Origin: Neisseriaceae bacterium
GTDB lineage: Bacteria > Pseudomonadota > Gammaproteobacteria > Burkholderiales > UBA11063
Direction of reading: 5' to 3'
Length of the DNA stretch: 64,000 nucleotides
NCBI GenBank assembly: GCA_003963245.1
Contig: RXJX01000014.1
Span: 228,894 to 292,893 of the forward strand
Part shown: positions 53,795 through 62,310 of the stretch, one piece after another
Position numbering within the stretch: the stretch's first letter is position 1
Layout: each line of letters opens with the position of its first letter
Translations under genes and position numbers: made by a program
The notes under the pieces: generated by a model
What the model was told of the DNA's origin: nothing
The model's database searches: none
The model's input: the letters and a program-made list of their open reading frames with translations, nothing else

Positions 53795-56365
53795 ATGCGT
53801 ATCAATAATATCACTCAACGATTCTTTACGGTTGTCATTCTCTTATTGGTTATTTTTGGTCTAAGCTCCTGCAATTCAAGCGGGAGTTCACCTGCTTCAA
53901 ATTCTGCAAATTACATGATTAGTGGTGCTTCATATCAGATTAATAAACTGCAGAACAACCAGCAAACCAATTTGCAAGTACCATTATCAAATTACACAAC
54001 TTCTGCTTTTAACGGCAGTATCTTTGTTGCAGTTGGTTACTCTGGAGTGATTTTAAACTCTAGTGATGGCAGTAATTGGAACGCCGTGAATAGTAATAAC
54101 CCGGATGTTAGCTTTCATAATGTAGCATATGGCAATGGTAAATTTGTTGTAGTCGGTACTGGTGGCGGAATAATGACCTCTAGTAATGGAAGTAGTTGGA
54201 GTAAAGTATCTAGTGGTACAAACGTTGATTTTATTGGGCTTAATTTTGTTAATGGACAATTTATCGCATTGGGCTCTGCTGGATTAATCATGACATCTAG
54301 CGATGGAACAACTTGGACACAACAAATAAGTGGCAGTGATAAGGGACTTTATGCTGTTGCTTATGGCGCGGGTAAGTATGTATTAGTTGGAGATGCCGGA
54401 ACATTATTAATTTCAACTGATGCAGTTCATTGGACTCTTGGTGATATTGGAACACAAAGTAATTTGCGCGGTATTACCTATGGACAAAATCAATTTGTCA
54501 TAGTTGCTGCCAGCGGTATCATCAAAACTTCCCCTGATGGAATAAACTGGACGCCTCAAGCCAGCGGCGTCTCTTCCAATATCATTAATGTCATATATGC
54601 AGGAAATCAATTTGTTGCTGTGGGTGTATCTGGTGTAATTCTTACTTCACCTGATGCTACCACTTGGACACAACGCGTGAGTGGTAATACTTTCTACTTA
54701 CTGGGAGTTAGTTATGGGAATGGTAAATATGTAGTAACTGGTTACTCAGGCACTATTCTTACTTCTAATGATGGCATTACTTGGAATTCACAAACCAGCA
54801 GCGTAAGCAATAAACTTGATAATGTGGCGTATGGCAATGGAACCTATGTAGTAATTGGTGCTGGGGGTATTTTATTAACTTCACCCGATGGAGTTACTTG
54901 GGCAACGCAAAATAGTGGGATAACTACCAATTTACGTGGAATTAAATATGCCGCAAATAAATTCGTTGCTGTCGGGGCAAATGGAGTAATTCTGACTTCG
55001 CCAGACGCAATTATCTGGAGTAAGCAAACCAGCGGGGTTAGCAGTGGATTTGGCAGCGTAACTTATGGTAATGGGCTATTTGTCACAGCAGGAACTGGTG
55101 GCACAATTGTAACCTCGCCAGATGCAATTACTTGGACAACTCGTTCAAGTGGAATAGCTACTTCATTATATAGCGCAACTTATAACGGCAGCGTTTTTGT
55201 GGTAGTCGGTGAAGCTGGTCAAATTGTCACTTCTTCTGATGGCATTAATTGGACTACTCGTAGCAGTGGTACAACAGATAATTTACGCGGTGTAAGTAAC
55301 AATGGTAGCAATATTATTGTGGCAGTCGGAAACTCAGGAACTGTTGTCAGATCTACTAATGATGGTGCTACTTGGACGGTGGTTAACAGCGGAATTACAG
55401 AAACTTTATTAAATCTAAGCTATGGCAATGGAACGTTTGCAGCATCTGGAAATAATGGAACTATTGTAACTTCAGCAGATGGAAGCACATGGGCTACAGA
55501 AGTAAGCAATACAACCAATAATTTATCAGGAATCACATATGGTAATGGCTTATTCGTTGCAGTTGGCGATGTTGGTACAATTATTACTGCGCTTACAGCG
55601 CAAACTTGGAGCGTTCAAACCAGCGGAACAGCAAAAAACCTTTATGCAATCAGTTCTGGCAATGGTGTAATTGTGACTGCAGGTGATGCAGGAAATATTC
55701 TGATTAGCTCCAATGCCGATTCTTGGGAGAGTGCTACTAGCGGGAGTGCCAGTAATCTCTTGGGATTAACCTTTGCCAATAACAAATTCATTGCTGTAGG
55801 TGATCTAGGTACAATATTGTCTTCAAGTAATGGACGCATATGGAATACAGTCACCAGTGGTACTACAAATAATTTATCCGGTGTAACTTATGGCAATGGA
55901 TTATTTGTGAGTGTTGGAAAGAGCGGCACATTGCTGACATCTGCCGATGGCAATTCATGGAGTAATGTTAACAGCGGTTCAACAAATAACTTATACGCAG
56001 TAGTTTATGGTAATGGAGTTTATGTCGCAGTTGGTTCAGGCGGTACAGTCTTGATCTCGAATACTGGCAGTAGCTGGCAAATTCAGAGCAGCAGTTCTAG
56101 TACTCAACTAAATGGTGTCGCATATGGTAATGGCCAATTTGTTGCAGTAGGGAATTTTGGAACAATCTTAACTTCAGCAAATGGCATAAACTGGAGTGTA
56201 CAAAGCAGTGGCACCGATTCAAATTTGCTAAATATTACGTTTGCAAATGGAACTTTTACCGCGGTTGGAGAAAACGGGACGATTCTAACATCAAGCAACG
56301 GAGTTTCTTGGACACAGCTTCCTGCCATGAATGCTATAACCTTATATTCAATTACAGCTTATTAA
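53795..56365 (+). CDS. Outer-membrane lipoprotein made of 20 Asp-box repeats
   Basis: An 856-aa predicted lipoprotein: lipobox LSSC with Cys26, then a spacer to about 67, then 20 tandem repeats from residue 68 to about 849. Nineteen are exactly 39 aa and one (497-537) is 41 aa, and the chain ends with an extra 7-residue strand LYSITAY. Each repeat has an Asp-box-like S.DG.(T/S)W sequence plus a YGNG(K/L)FVAVG strand, the pattern of BNR/sialidase-type beta-propellers. No catalytic residues are visible. The function is unknown; adhesion, sugar binding or scaffolding are inferences. GGGAG precedes the ATG. Confidence 0.85.
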   Translation: MRINNITQRFFTVVILLLVIFGLSSCNSSGSSPASNSANYMISGASYQINKLQNNQQTNLQVPLSNYTTSAFNGSIFVAVGYSGVILNSSDGSNWNAVNSNNPDVSFHNVAYGNGKFVVVGTGGGIMTSSNGSSWSKVSSGTNVDFIGLNFVNGQFIALGSAGLIMTSSDGTTWTQQISGSDKGLYAVAYGAGKYVLVGDAGTLLISTDAVHWTLGDIGTQSNLRGITYGQNQFVIVAASGIIKTSPDGINWTPQASGVSSNIINVIYAGNQFVAVGVSGVILTSPDATTWTQRVSGNTFYLLGVSYGNGKYVVTGYSGTILTSNDGITWNSQTSSVSNKLDNVAYGNGTYVVIGAGGILLTSPDGVTWATQNSGITTNLRGIKYAANKFVAVGANGVILTSPDAIIWSKQTSGVSSGFGSVTYGNGLFVTAGTGGTIVTSPDAITWTTRSSGIATSLYSATYNGSVFVVVGEAGQIVTSSDGINWTTRSSGTTDNLRGVSNNGSNIIVAVGNSGTVVRSTNDGATWTVVNSGITETLLNLSYGNGTFAASGNNGTIVTSADGSTWATEVSNTTNNLSGITYGNGLFVAVGDVGTIITALTAQTWSVQTSGTAKNLYAISSGNGVIVTAGDAGNILISSNADSWESATSGSASNLLGLTFANNKFIAVGDLGTILSSSNGRIWNTVTSGTTNNLSGVTYGNGLFVSVGKSGTLLTSADGNSWSNVNSGSTNNLYAVVYGNGVYVAVGSGGTVLISNTGSSWQIQSSSSSTQLNGVAYGNGQFVAVGNFGTILTSANGINWSVQSSGTDSNLLNITFANGTFTAVGENGTILTSSNGVSWTQLPAMNAITLYSITAY

Positions 56366-56378
56366 CTTATTATTTATT

Positions 56379-56420
56379 GCGTAGAAATATGATTGACCGA
56401 CTTTAATCATATTTCTACGC
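56379..56420. repeat. 16-bp perfect inverted repeat, 10-base loop
   Basis: 56379-56394 is perfectly repeated inverted at 56405-56420. It lies just past the propeller gene stop and before the TPR gene start. No T run follows on either strand, so it is not a standard terminator. Confidence 0.8.
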
Positions 56421-56449
56421 AAAAGGCTTCATTAGAGAGTTTACGCAAC

Positions 56450-57586
56450 ATGACCAATCATAATAATTTATTTTTATTTAGCCTTATTAGTCTGGGTTTG
56501 CTGGCCTGTTCAACAGTTAAGCCTAATATAAGTACTTCTAATAGCTATATTAATAGCGCCAATATCTTGCTTAAACAATCACAATCATCCGCTGCGCTTG
56601 AGTCAGCTAATATGGCAATTAAACAAAATCCACATAATGGCTATGGCTATCTGGTGCAGGCGAAAGCCTATCAGCAATTACAGCAGTTTAAATCGGCAGA
56701 AAATAGTTACTCGCGAGCAATTAATGAAGATGACGGAAACGTTGAATTCAGAACAGCTTACGCCAACTTCTTTTGCGCTACTCAAGATTACTCACAGGCA
56801 GATGTAAATTATCAAAAAGCACTAAAGATTGCTGGAAACAATGAATCAGGACTAAATTTGGTCTATATAAATCGTGGCGACTGCTACACTAGTCAAAATA
56901 ATCTTGAATCAGCAATTGACAGTTATTCACAAGTCCTAGGCAAACCAAATCCACCTCTGGCAGCTTATCTGGGAATTACCTATGCCTATATTCTACAAAA
57001 CAATTATCCGCGCGCCAGTTATTTTATAAGCTCATACGATGGTCCAGCGACCCCTGAGTTATTACAAATGAAAATAACTGCACTTAGTGGGTTACAAAGC
57101 GCCAACTTAAGCCCTAAAAATCGTAAAATACTTGCTAATCGGATTAAACAATTAAAACAACAGTTAAAAGATTTATCGCCGGAAACGACAGATGAAACAA
57201 TAGCAATTACTTCAAACTCAAAAGTATCGCAAACACCAGTAATAACTGTAAAACCGAATTCAGTAGAAACGACATCCGTTAAAAATAGTAAGCCTATGCA
57301 AGCTATAAGCAATACATCCCCAACAGCAACAACTGTTAAAACTCTAAATAGTAACAGTACGACCAAAAACACTCCGCCAACTAAAATAAAGGTTAACTCA
57401 GTCGCATCAAATTTTAAATCAAGGATCAAAACTTCATCTACAGGTAGGCATTATGTGGTGATAGAGAAAGGCGATACGTTGTATAATATCGCAGAAAAAA
57501 GCCATGTGCCAAGCACAAAATTAATAAAACTCAATCATTTAAAAACCGATTACGTTCCTTTGGATACTAAATTTTTCCTTGATTGA
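56450..57586 (+). CDS. TPR lipoprotein with C-terminal LysM domain (PilF/PilW-like)
   Basis: A 378-aa predicted lipoprotein with lipobox LLAC (residue 20 or so), TPR repeats at about 35-190 resembling PilF/PilW of type IV pilus assembly (NSYSRAINEDDGN, YQKALKIAG), a Thr/Ser/Lys-rich linker and a C-terminal LysM domain (HYVVIEKGDTLYNIAEKSHV). The ATG at 56450 has GAGAG about ten bases upstream; an open TTG at 56393 lies inside a hairpin and is unlikely. LysM suggests binding to peptidoglycan. The gene is not beside other pilus genes here. Confidence 0.82.
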   Translation: MTNHNNLFLFSLISLGLLACSTVKPNISTSNSYINSANILLKQSQSSAALESANMAIKQNPHNGYGYLVQAKAYQQLQQFKSAENSYSRAINEDDGNVEFRTAYANFFCATQDYSQADVNYQKALKIAGNNESGLNLVYINRGDCYTSQNNLESAIDSYSQVLGKPNPPLAAYLGITYAYILQNNYPRASYFISSYDGPATPELLQMKITALSGLQSANLSPKNRKILANRIKQLKQQLKDLSPETTDETIAITSNSKVSQTPVITVKPNSVETTSVKNSKPMQAISNTSPTATTVKTLNSNSTTKNTPPTKIKVNSVASNFKSRIKTSSTGRHYVVIEKGDTLYNIAEKSHVPSTKLIKLNHLKTDYVPLDTKFFLD

Positions 57587-57613
57587 TAATTCAACTGACA
57601 TTTTTGGGTTTCA

Positions 57614-58795
57614 ATGAAAAAACTTTATTTATTTGCACTATTCTTAGTAACTTACGAATTTACGACCTATTCCGCCAACGATATGATTATGCCGGGAATG
57701 ATCGCGGTAGTCAATCAGTTTAATGCACCATTAAGTTATGTTGCAGCTTCGCTTAGCTTCTATATGCTTGGTGAATGTGCTATTCAGCTCTGGTTAGGTC
57801 CGCTGGCTGAGCGTTATGGTAAACGCCGAATGATCTTGCTTGGCAATCTATCTTTTCTTATTTTTACGATTATTATTGCCTGCAGTATGAGCATCAATCA
57901 ATTCATGCTTGGGCGCTGGTTGCAAGGTAGCGGGATGGCATTTATCGCTATGGGTTATGCGATTATTCATGAAAAATTCGATGACAAAGGCGCAGTTAGA
58001 ATTATTTCTATCATGGGAAATGTGAGTATCTTAGCTCCGTTAATTGGTCCACTAATTGGTGGAGTCATCGTTAGTTATAGTAGCTGGCGCTATATTTTCG
58101 TTCTAACTTGTATTTTAGGCTTTATTAGCTTATGTGGCTTATATAAAAACACTCCTGAAAGTACAACCAGAGTTGAAAAACTTGAGCTTAAACCAGTATT
58201 GCGTCACTATTGGGAAATTGCAACCAGCTCAAATTATATATTAGGTGTGGCTTGTACCATCGCTGCAGCAATGCCCCTGTTAATTTGGCTAGGATTAGCT
58301 CCAAATTTGATTTTGCATAATCTTCATTTAGATTATACTCATTATATCATTTATCAAATTATTACTATTGGCGGATTGTCAATTTCAAGTATTGCCATGC
58401 AATTTCTGGCAGGACGTTGGCAATTTCATCAATTGATCTTACGTGGCTGTTATATTTCATTAGCAGGCGTTATTTTTAGCTTTATTTTTAGTTTTTCAAT
58501 TAATCTACTTTCTGTTGGATTATTTTTCTACAGTTTAGGTCTAGGACTAAGTAATGGTAGTATTATCCGCATTATCATGAGTAATAAGAATGTTTCCCAA
58601 AGTATGGCTGCTTCATTGATGACATTTAGTCAAACCCTATTGTTTGCTATTGGCATCCAAATTAGTGACTATATTACTGGTATATTCAATTATTCTGCAA
58701 TTAGTTTTACTAGCTGCTGCCTAATTGGGGGAATCTGTTCGCTGATCTTGACCAGAAAATTTGCCTTGCGCAATATTGAACGAGAATGGAATTAA
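57614..58795 (+). CDS. MFS multidrug transporter, MdfA/Bcr-like
   Basis: A 393-aa major facilitator with 12 predicted transmembrane segments. The start (FTTYSANDMIMPGM) resembles the FTTY.A.D...PG of MdfA, and the GPLAERYGKRR loop near 60-71 is the MFS motif A. It may export drugs or cations. The tetR gene follows after 6 bases. Confidence 0.86.
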   Translation: MKKLYLFALFLVTYEFTTYSANDMIMPGMIAVVNQFNAPLSYVAASLSFYMLGECAIQLWLGPLAERYGKRRMILLGNLSFLIFTIIIACSMSINQFMLGRWLQGSGMAFIAMGYAIIHEKFDDKGAVRIISIMGNVSILAPLIGPLIGGVIVSYSSWRYIFVLTCILGFISLCGLYKNTPESTTRVEKLELKPVLRHYWEIATSSNYILGVACTIAAAMPLLIWLGLAPNLILHNLHLDYTHYIIYQIITIGGLSISSIAMQFLAGRWQFHQLILRGCYISLAGVIFSFIFSFSINLLSVGLFFYSLGLGLSNGSIIRIIMSNKNVSQSMAASLMTFSQTLLFAIGIQISDYITGIFNYSAISFTSCCLIGGICSLILTRKFALRNIEREWN

Positions 58796-58801
58796 GAAGT
58801 T

Positions 58802-59461
58802 ATGAAGAACGCTAAGTCAAACACCAAAGAACGCTTATTGAATCATGCTGCGCAGATATTCGCTTTAAAAGGTTATCATCAAGCAACAACTCGTGAAATC
58901 TGTAAAGCAAGTGAAATAAACATCACCGCTATTCATTACTATTTTAATGACAAAGCCGGGTTATACCGCGCAGTAATTGCTGAGACATTTGCTGAATTGC
59001 CAAGACCAGAAATTGGTACGCCTGTATTATTAAACTGTAACTCAATTCATGGTGCAATGGTAAAGTTCTATACTATTTTGCTAAGACCTTTTCTTGCTAA
59101 TTTTGAAGAAAAAAACTTTCCCCCAAAAAGATTTCATTTCGTCCACAACATCATTACCCGTGAACAATTTGAACCAACAGGTCTGATAGATGACCTTATA
59201 CTTATCCCAGCTAATGCTATTCATGTTCCACTTAATGCTATCTTGTGTAAATATTTAAACGTTCAAACTATGACAGATGAAATTCATCGTTTATCTTTTA
59301 CTCTAACTGGAATTGGATTTTCTCTTATTCATCCAAGACACATTGTCAATCATATGGCACCCAATTTACTAGCTGAACCAGAATGGCAAGAGAAGATGAT
59401 CACTCGCTTGGCAGATTATGCAGTAGCAATAATCAGCTCGGAAGCGACTAAGTCTCAATGA
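58802..59461 (+). CDS. TetR-family regulator with CecR-type C-terminal domain
   Basis: A 219-aa TetR-family protein. The N-terminal HTH spans about 8-55 (LNHAAQIFALKGYHQATTREICKAS), and the C-terminal region fits the DUF1956/CerR (CecR) subgroup. It probably represses the adjacent MFS gene and/or the downstream RND operon. It overlaps nothing and is 6 bases after the MFS stop. Confidence 0.86.
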   Translation: MKNAKSNTKERLLNHAAQIFALKGYHQATTREICKASEINITAIHYYFNDKAGLYRAVIAETFAELPRPEIGTPVLLNCNSIHGAMVKFYTILLRPFLANFEEKNFPPKRFHFVHNIITREQFEPTGLIDDLILIPANAIHVPLNAILCKYLNVQTMTDEIHRLSFTLTGIGFSLIHPRHIVNHMAPNLLAEPEWQEKMITRLADYAVAIISSEATKSQ

Positions 59462-59718
59462 ATAAAATTGGTTAGAAACAATCCGCTTTGATTATCTAGC
59501 CCCATAAAATTAAAACACTCACTTAAAAACCTCACAATTTAACATAAACACTACAACTACTTACTCAATATAAATTTATTAAAACCATACTTGTATCTAA
59601 TTTTCATCTGTAATTTAAATTTATTTATGTTAGAATCCACTTCTCTAGCAATCGCTAGATTTAATATTTTTCTCATAACGATAAACTATAAATAACACAG
59701 GTCCAGGGCGCTCACAAT
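59462..59718 (+). promoter_or_regulatory. RND operon promoter region with candidate TetR operator
   Basis: The 257-base gap has TAGAAT at 59631-59636 and, just downstream, a 16-base inverted repeat TCTAGC-AATC-GCTAGA at 59644-59659. The placement over the expected transcript start suits a repressor operator. The -35 is unclear. Confidence 0.5.
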
Positions 59719-61212
59719 ATGCAGTTCAATCAACGAAAATATAGTACCAAAATATCAATTATTATACTGACTTCATTAGCATTTATTCTATTTGGCTGTG
59801 CCGTTGGACCTGATTATACCCCTCTAACCGCACAAAATTTAAATATTCCTAATAAATGGCACGCCAAATTACCGCATAATGGAGATAATAGTCAATTGGT
59901 AAGCTGGTGGCAACAATTTAATGATCCGACACTGATTTATTTTATTGAATCAGCAATTGCTAGTAATCCAAATCTAGCACAATCTGTAGCTAAGATTGCT
60001 CAAGCTCAGGCTAATTTAAGAGGAAGTAATGCTTCTTTTTACCCTAGTATCACAGCAGCAGGAAATGTGAGCGCACAAAATAACGCATATAGCGGAACCA
60101 GTATTGGTGGTAATACAGGGACTAGCTCACAAGACTTTATAAGCGCTGCTACAGGTGGAGGTAGTTCTTATACCGGAGGTTTAAATGCATCATGGGAATT
60201 GGATTTGTTTGGTGCAATTCGTCGTAATACTCAAATCTATCAAGCACGCTTAGATGCAAGTATTTCTGATTGGAATGATGCCAGAGTTTCTCTTGCTTCG
60301 CAAGTTGCTGATGCTTACGTAAGTGCCAGAGCATGTCAATCAGTGTTAATGATATACGAAAGCCAATTTAATTCACGTACTGCTACACAAAAGCTAACCG
60401 AACTACAAGTAACCGTTGGTGTATCCCCGCGAGCAGATCAAGAACAAGGTGCCGGGCTGGTAGCTCAAACACTTAGCAATATAGAAAATCAGAAGGGATC
60501 CTGTTTGCAATATAACAATGAATTGGTGGCACTCACTGGACTTAAATATGATGAAATAGAATCAAAAATGATAAAAAATTACGCAAAAATTCCCATTCCT
60601 ACATTCTTGAATATATCTACGATACCAGCAAACGTAATATCACAACGTCCAGACATATCCTCCGCGGAGAGAAGTGTTGCTGCAGCAATAGCTAATGTTG
60701 GCTATGCAACTGCCAACCGATATCCCTCAATTTCACTAACAGGTTCTCTGTCTGCCAATGGTGGCACAATTTACGCAAATCAGCCAAGCTCATGGTCATA
60801 TGGTCCAGCTATCACACTGCCTATTACAGATGGCGGATATTTAAGAGCTCAAGAATCGTTAGCCTATGCACAATATGATGAAGCCGTTGCAAATTATAAA
60901 ATCAAAGTGCTAACTGCGATTAAAGAAGTTGAAAATGCATTAGTTAGAATTAATGCTGCACAAAAGCGTGAAATAGCCGCAAATAATGCAGTCAAAAACT
61001 ATGGAAATTATTTCAATGCCATGAATAAAAAATACCAAATCGGCTGGCTAAATTTGCTAGATTTGGAAACAGTTCGGATTAATCTGGTAAATTATGAACA
61101 AAATCTTACCACAGCAAAACTTGAAGAAACCGAGGCATGGATTGCCCTCTATAAAGCAGTTGGCGGTAACTGGAATGAATCACAGCTAACAAAATTAACG
61201 ATAGGTAGTTAA
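59719..61212 (+). CDS. RND outer-membrane factor, NodT/OprM family lipoprotein
   Basis: A 497-aa TolC-type outer-membrane channel with lipobox FGC (Cys27 in ILFGCAVGPDYTP) and two outer_membrane efflux-protein repeats (about 85-280 and 305-490). The WWQQFNDPTL and RPDISSAERSVAAAIANVGYATANRYPS segments are typical. It starts the efflux operon; the adaptor gene follows with no gap (61213). Confidence 0.93.
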   Translation: MQFNQRKYSTKISIIILTSLAFILFGCAVGPDYTPLTAQNLNIPNKWHAKLPHNGDNSQLVSWWQQFNDPTLIYFIESAIASNPNLAQSVAKIAQAQANLRGSNASFYPSITAAGNVSAQNNAYSGTSIGGNTGTSSQDFISAATGGGSSYTGGLNASWELDLFGAIRRNTQIYQARLDASISDWNDARVSLASQVADAYVSARACQSVLMIYESQFNSRTATQKLTELQVTVGVSPRADQEQGAGLVAQTLSNIENQKGSCLQYNNELVALTGLKYDEIESKMIKNYAKIPIPTFLNISTIPANVISQRPDISSAERSVAAAIANVGYATANRYPSISLTGSLSANGGTIYANQPSSWSYGPAITLPITDGGYLRAQESLAYAQYDEAVANYKIKVLTAIKEVENALVRINAAQKREIAANNAVKNYGNYFNAMNKKYQIGWLNLLDLETVRINLVNYEQNLTTAKLEETEAWIALYKAVGGNWNESQLTKLTIGS

Positions 61213-62310
61213 ATGAAAAAACAATTCTATTTACGCATTAATTTATTCAAAGAAATTTCCCTATTTGCTATGTTGCTATTGATTTGCGGCTGCACTAAGC
61301 CCAAATCAACCACTGCAGAAAACCCCGTTTTAACTGTTTCAGTTAGCACTCCAAAGCTTCAAGATGTAAGTAATGTTGTTCATGCAAATGGATCAATTAA
61401 GGCGTGGCGCGAAACCATAATTAGTGCCGAAGTTGGTGGATTAGACATTAGCGAGGTAAATGTAGATGTTGGAGATCGAGTAAAAAAAGGGCAGATTCTA
61501 GCAAAATTAAATGCGGCAGAGTTAAATGCAGATTTATTAAATCAGCAAGCAAATCTTTCTGAGGCAAAAGCTAATTTGGAGCAAGCACAAACCGAAGCGC
61601 GACAATCAACACTATTGGAAAAAGCTGGCGCGGTCAGTACTCAAGATTTATTATCCTATAAAACCAAAGCAAAAACAGCGCAAGCTAAACTTGAAGCTGC
61701 ACAAGCACAACTCAAACTGCAACAAATAAAACTTGGCTACACTGAAATCAAGGCACCCGACGATGGAGTAATTTCTTCAAGAACCGCAACAGCCGGAAGC
61801 ATTATTCAAAACGGGAGTGAATTATTTAGAATGATTAAAGCTGGAAAGCTTGAGTGGCAGGCAGAAATAAACTCTAGCGATATGTCTAAAATTAAAGTCG
61901 GACAGCATGCCAGCATTACAGATAATACAGGAAATATAATTAATGGAAGCGTTAGCAGAATAGCCCCAGATTTAAACCAGAGTACTTTAAATGGTTTGAT
62001 TTATGTCGATATCCCACCCAATCCAGAGCTACGGCTAGGAATGTATCTTTCAGGGGAAATCAATGTTGGAACAACTGTGTCAATGATAATACCATCATCA
62101 GCAGTAATTAACCGTGATGGCTATAATTATATCATGCGCTTAAATAAAAATAATCGGGTTAGCAAAATTAAGATACAGCTTAATGATTACTTGAATAATA
62201 CTGCAATTGTTGAATCAGGAGTAAAACTTAACGATAAAATTGTGACACAGGGAAGTGGTTTTTTAAATGATGGTGACCTCGTGCGTATTGTACAGGACAA
62301 AAACAAATGA
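61213..62310 (+). CDS. RND periplasmic adaptor (membrane fusion protein)
   Basis: A 365-aa lipoprotein-type adaptor: lipobox LICGC (Cys27), lipoyl half-motifs (ISAEVGGLDISEVNVDVGDRVKKGQ and later ...APDDGVISS), a coiled-coil hairpin (about 105-175) and a beta-barrel domain. It belongs to the MdtA/AcrA-like family. Its stop overlaps the pump start (ATGA). Confidence 0.93.
   Translation: MKKQFYLRINLFKEISLFAMLLLICGCTKPKSTTAENPVLTVSVSTPKLQDVSNVVHANGSIKAWRETIISAEVGGLDISEVNVDVGDRVKKGQILAKLNAAELNADLLNQQANLSEAKANLEQAQTEARQSTLLEKAGAVSTQDLLSYKTKAKTAQAKLEAAQAQLKLQQIKLGYTEIKAPDDGVISSRTATAGSIIQNGSELFRMIKAGKLEWQAEINSSDMSKIKVGQHASITDNTGNIINGSVSRIAPDLNQSTLNGLIYVDIPPNPELRLGMYLSGEINVGTTVSMIIPSSAVINRDGYNYIMRLNKNNRVSKIKIQLNDYLNNTAIVESGVKLNDKIVTQGSGFLNDGDLVRIVQDKNK

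Noticed and set aside
53795..56365. Possible CRISPR array or DNA tandem repeat
   Set aside because: The regularity is at protein level (39 aa); the DNA of the repeats is too divergent for identical direct repeats with spacers, and the frame is open throughout.
57019..57429. A 136-aa minus-strand open frame opposite the TPR-LysM gene
   Set aside because: Hydrophobic low-complexity sequence arising from the complement of the Thr/Ser/Lys linker; no ribosome site.
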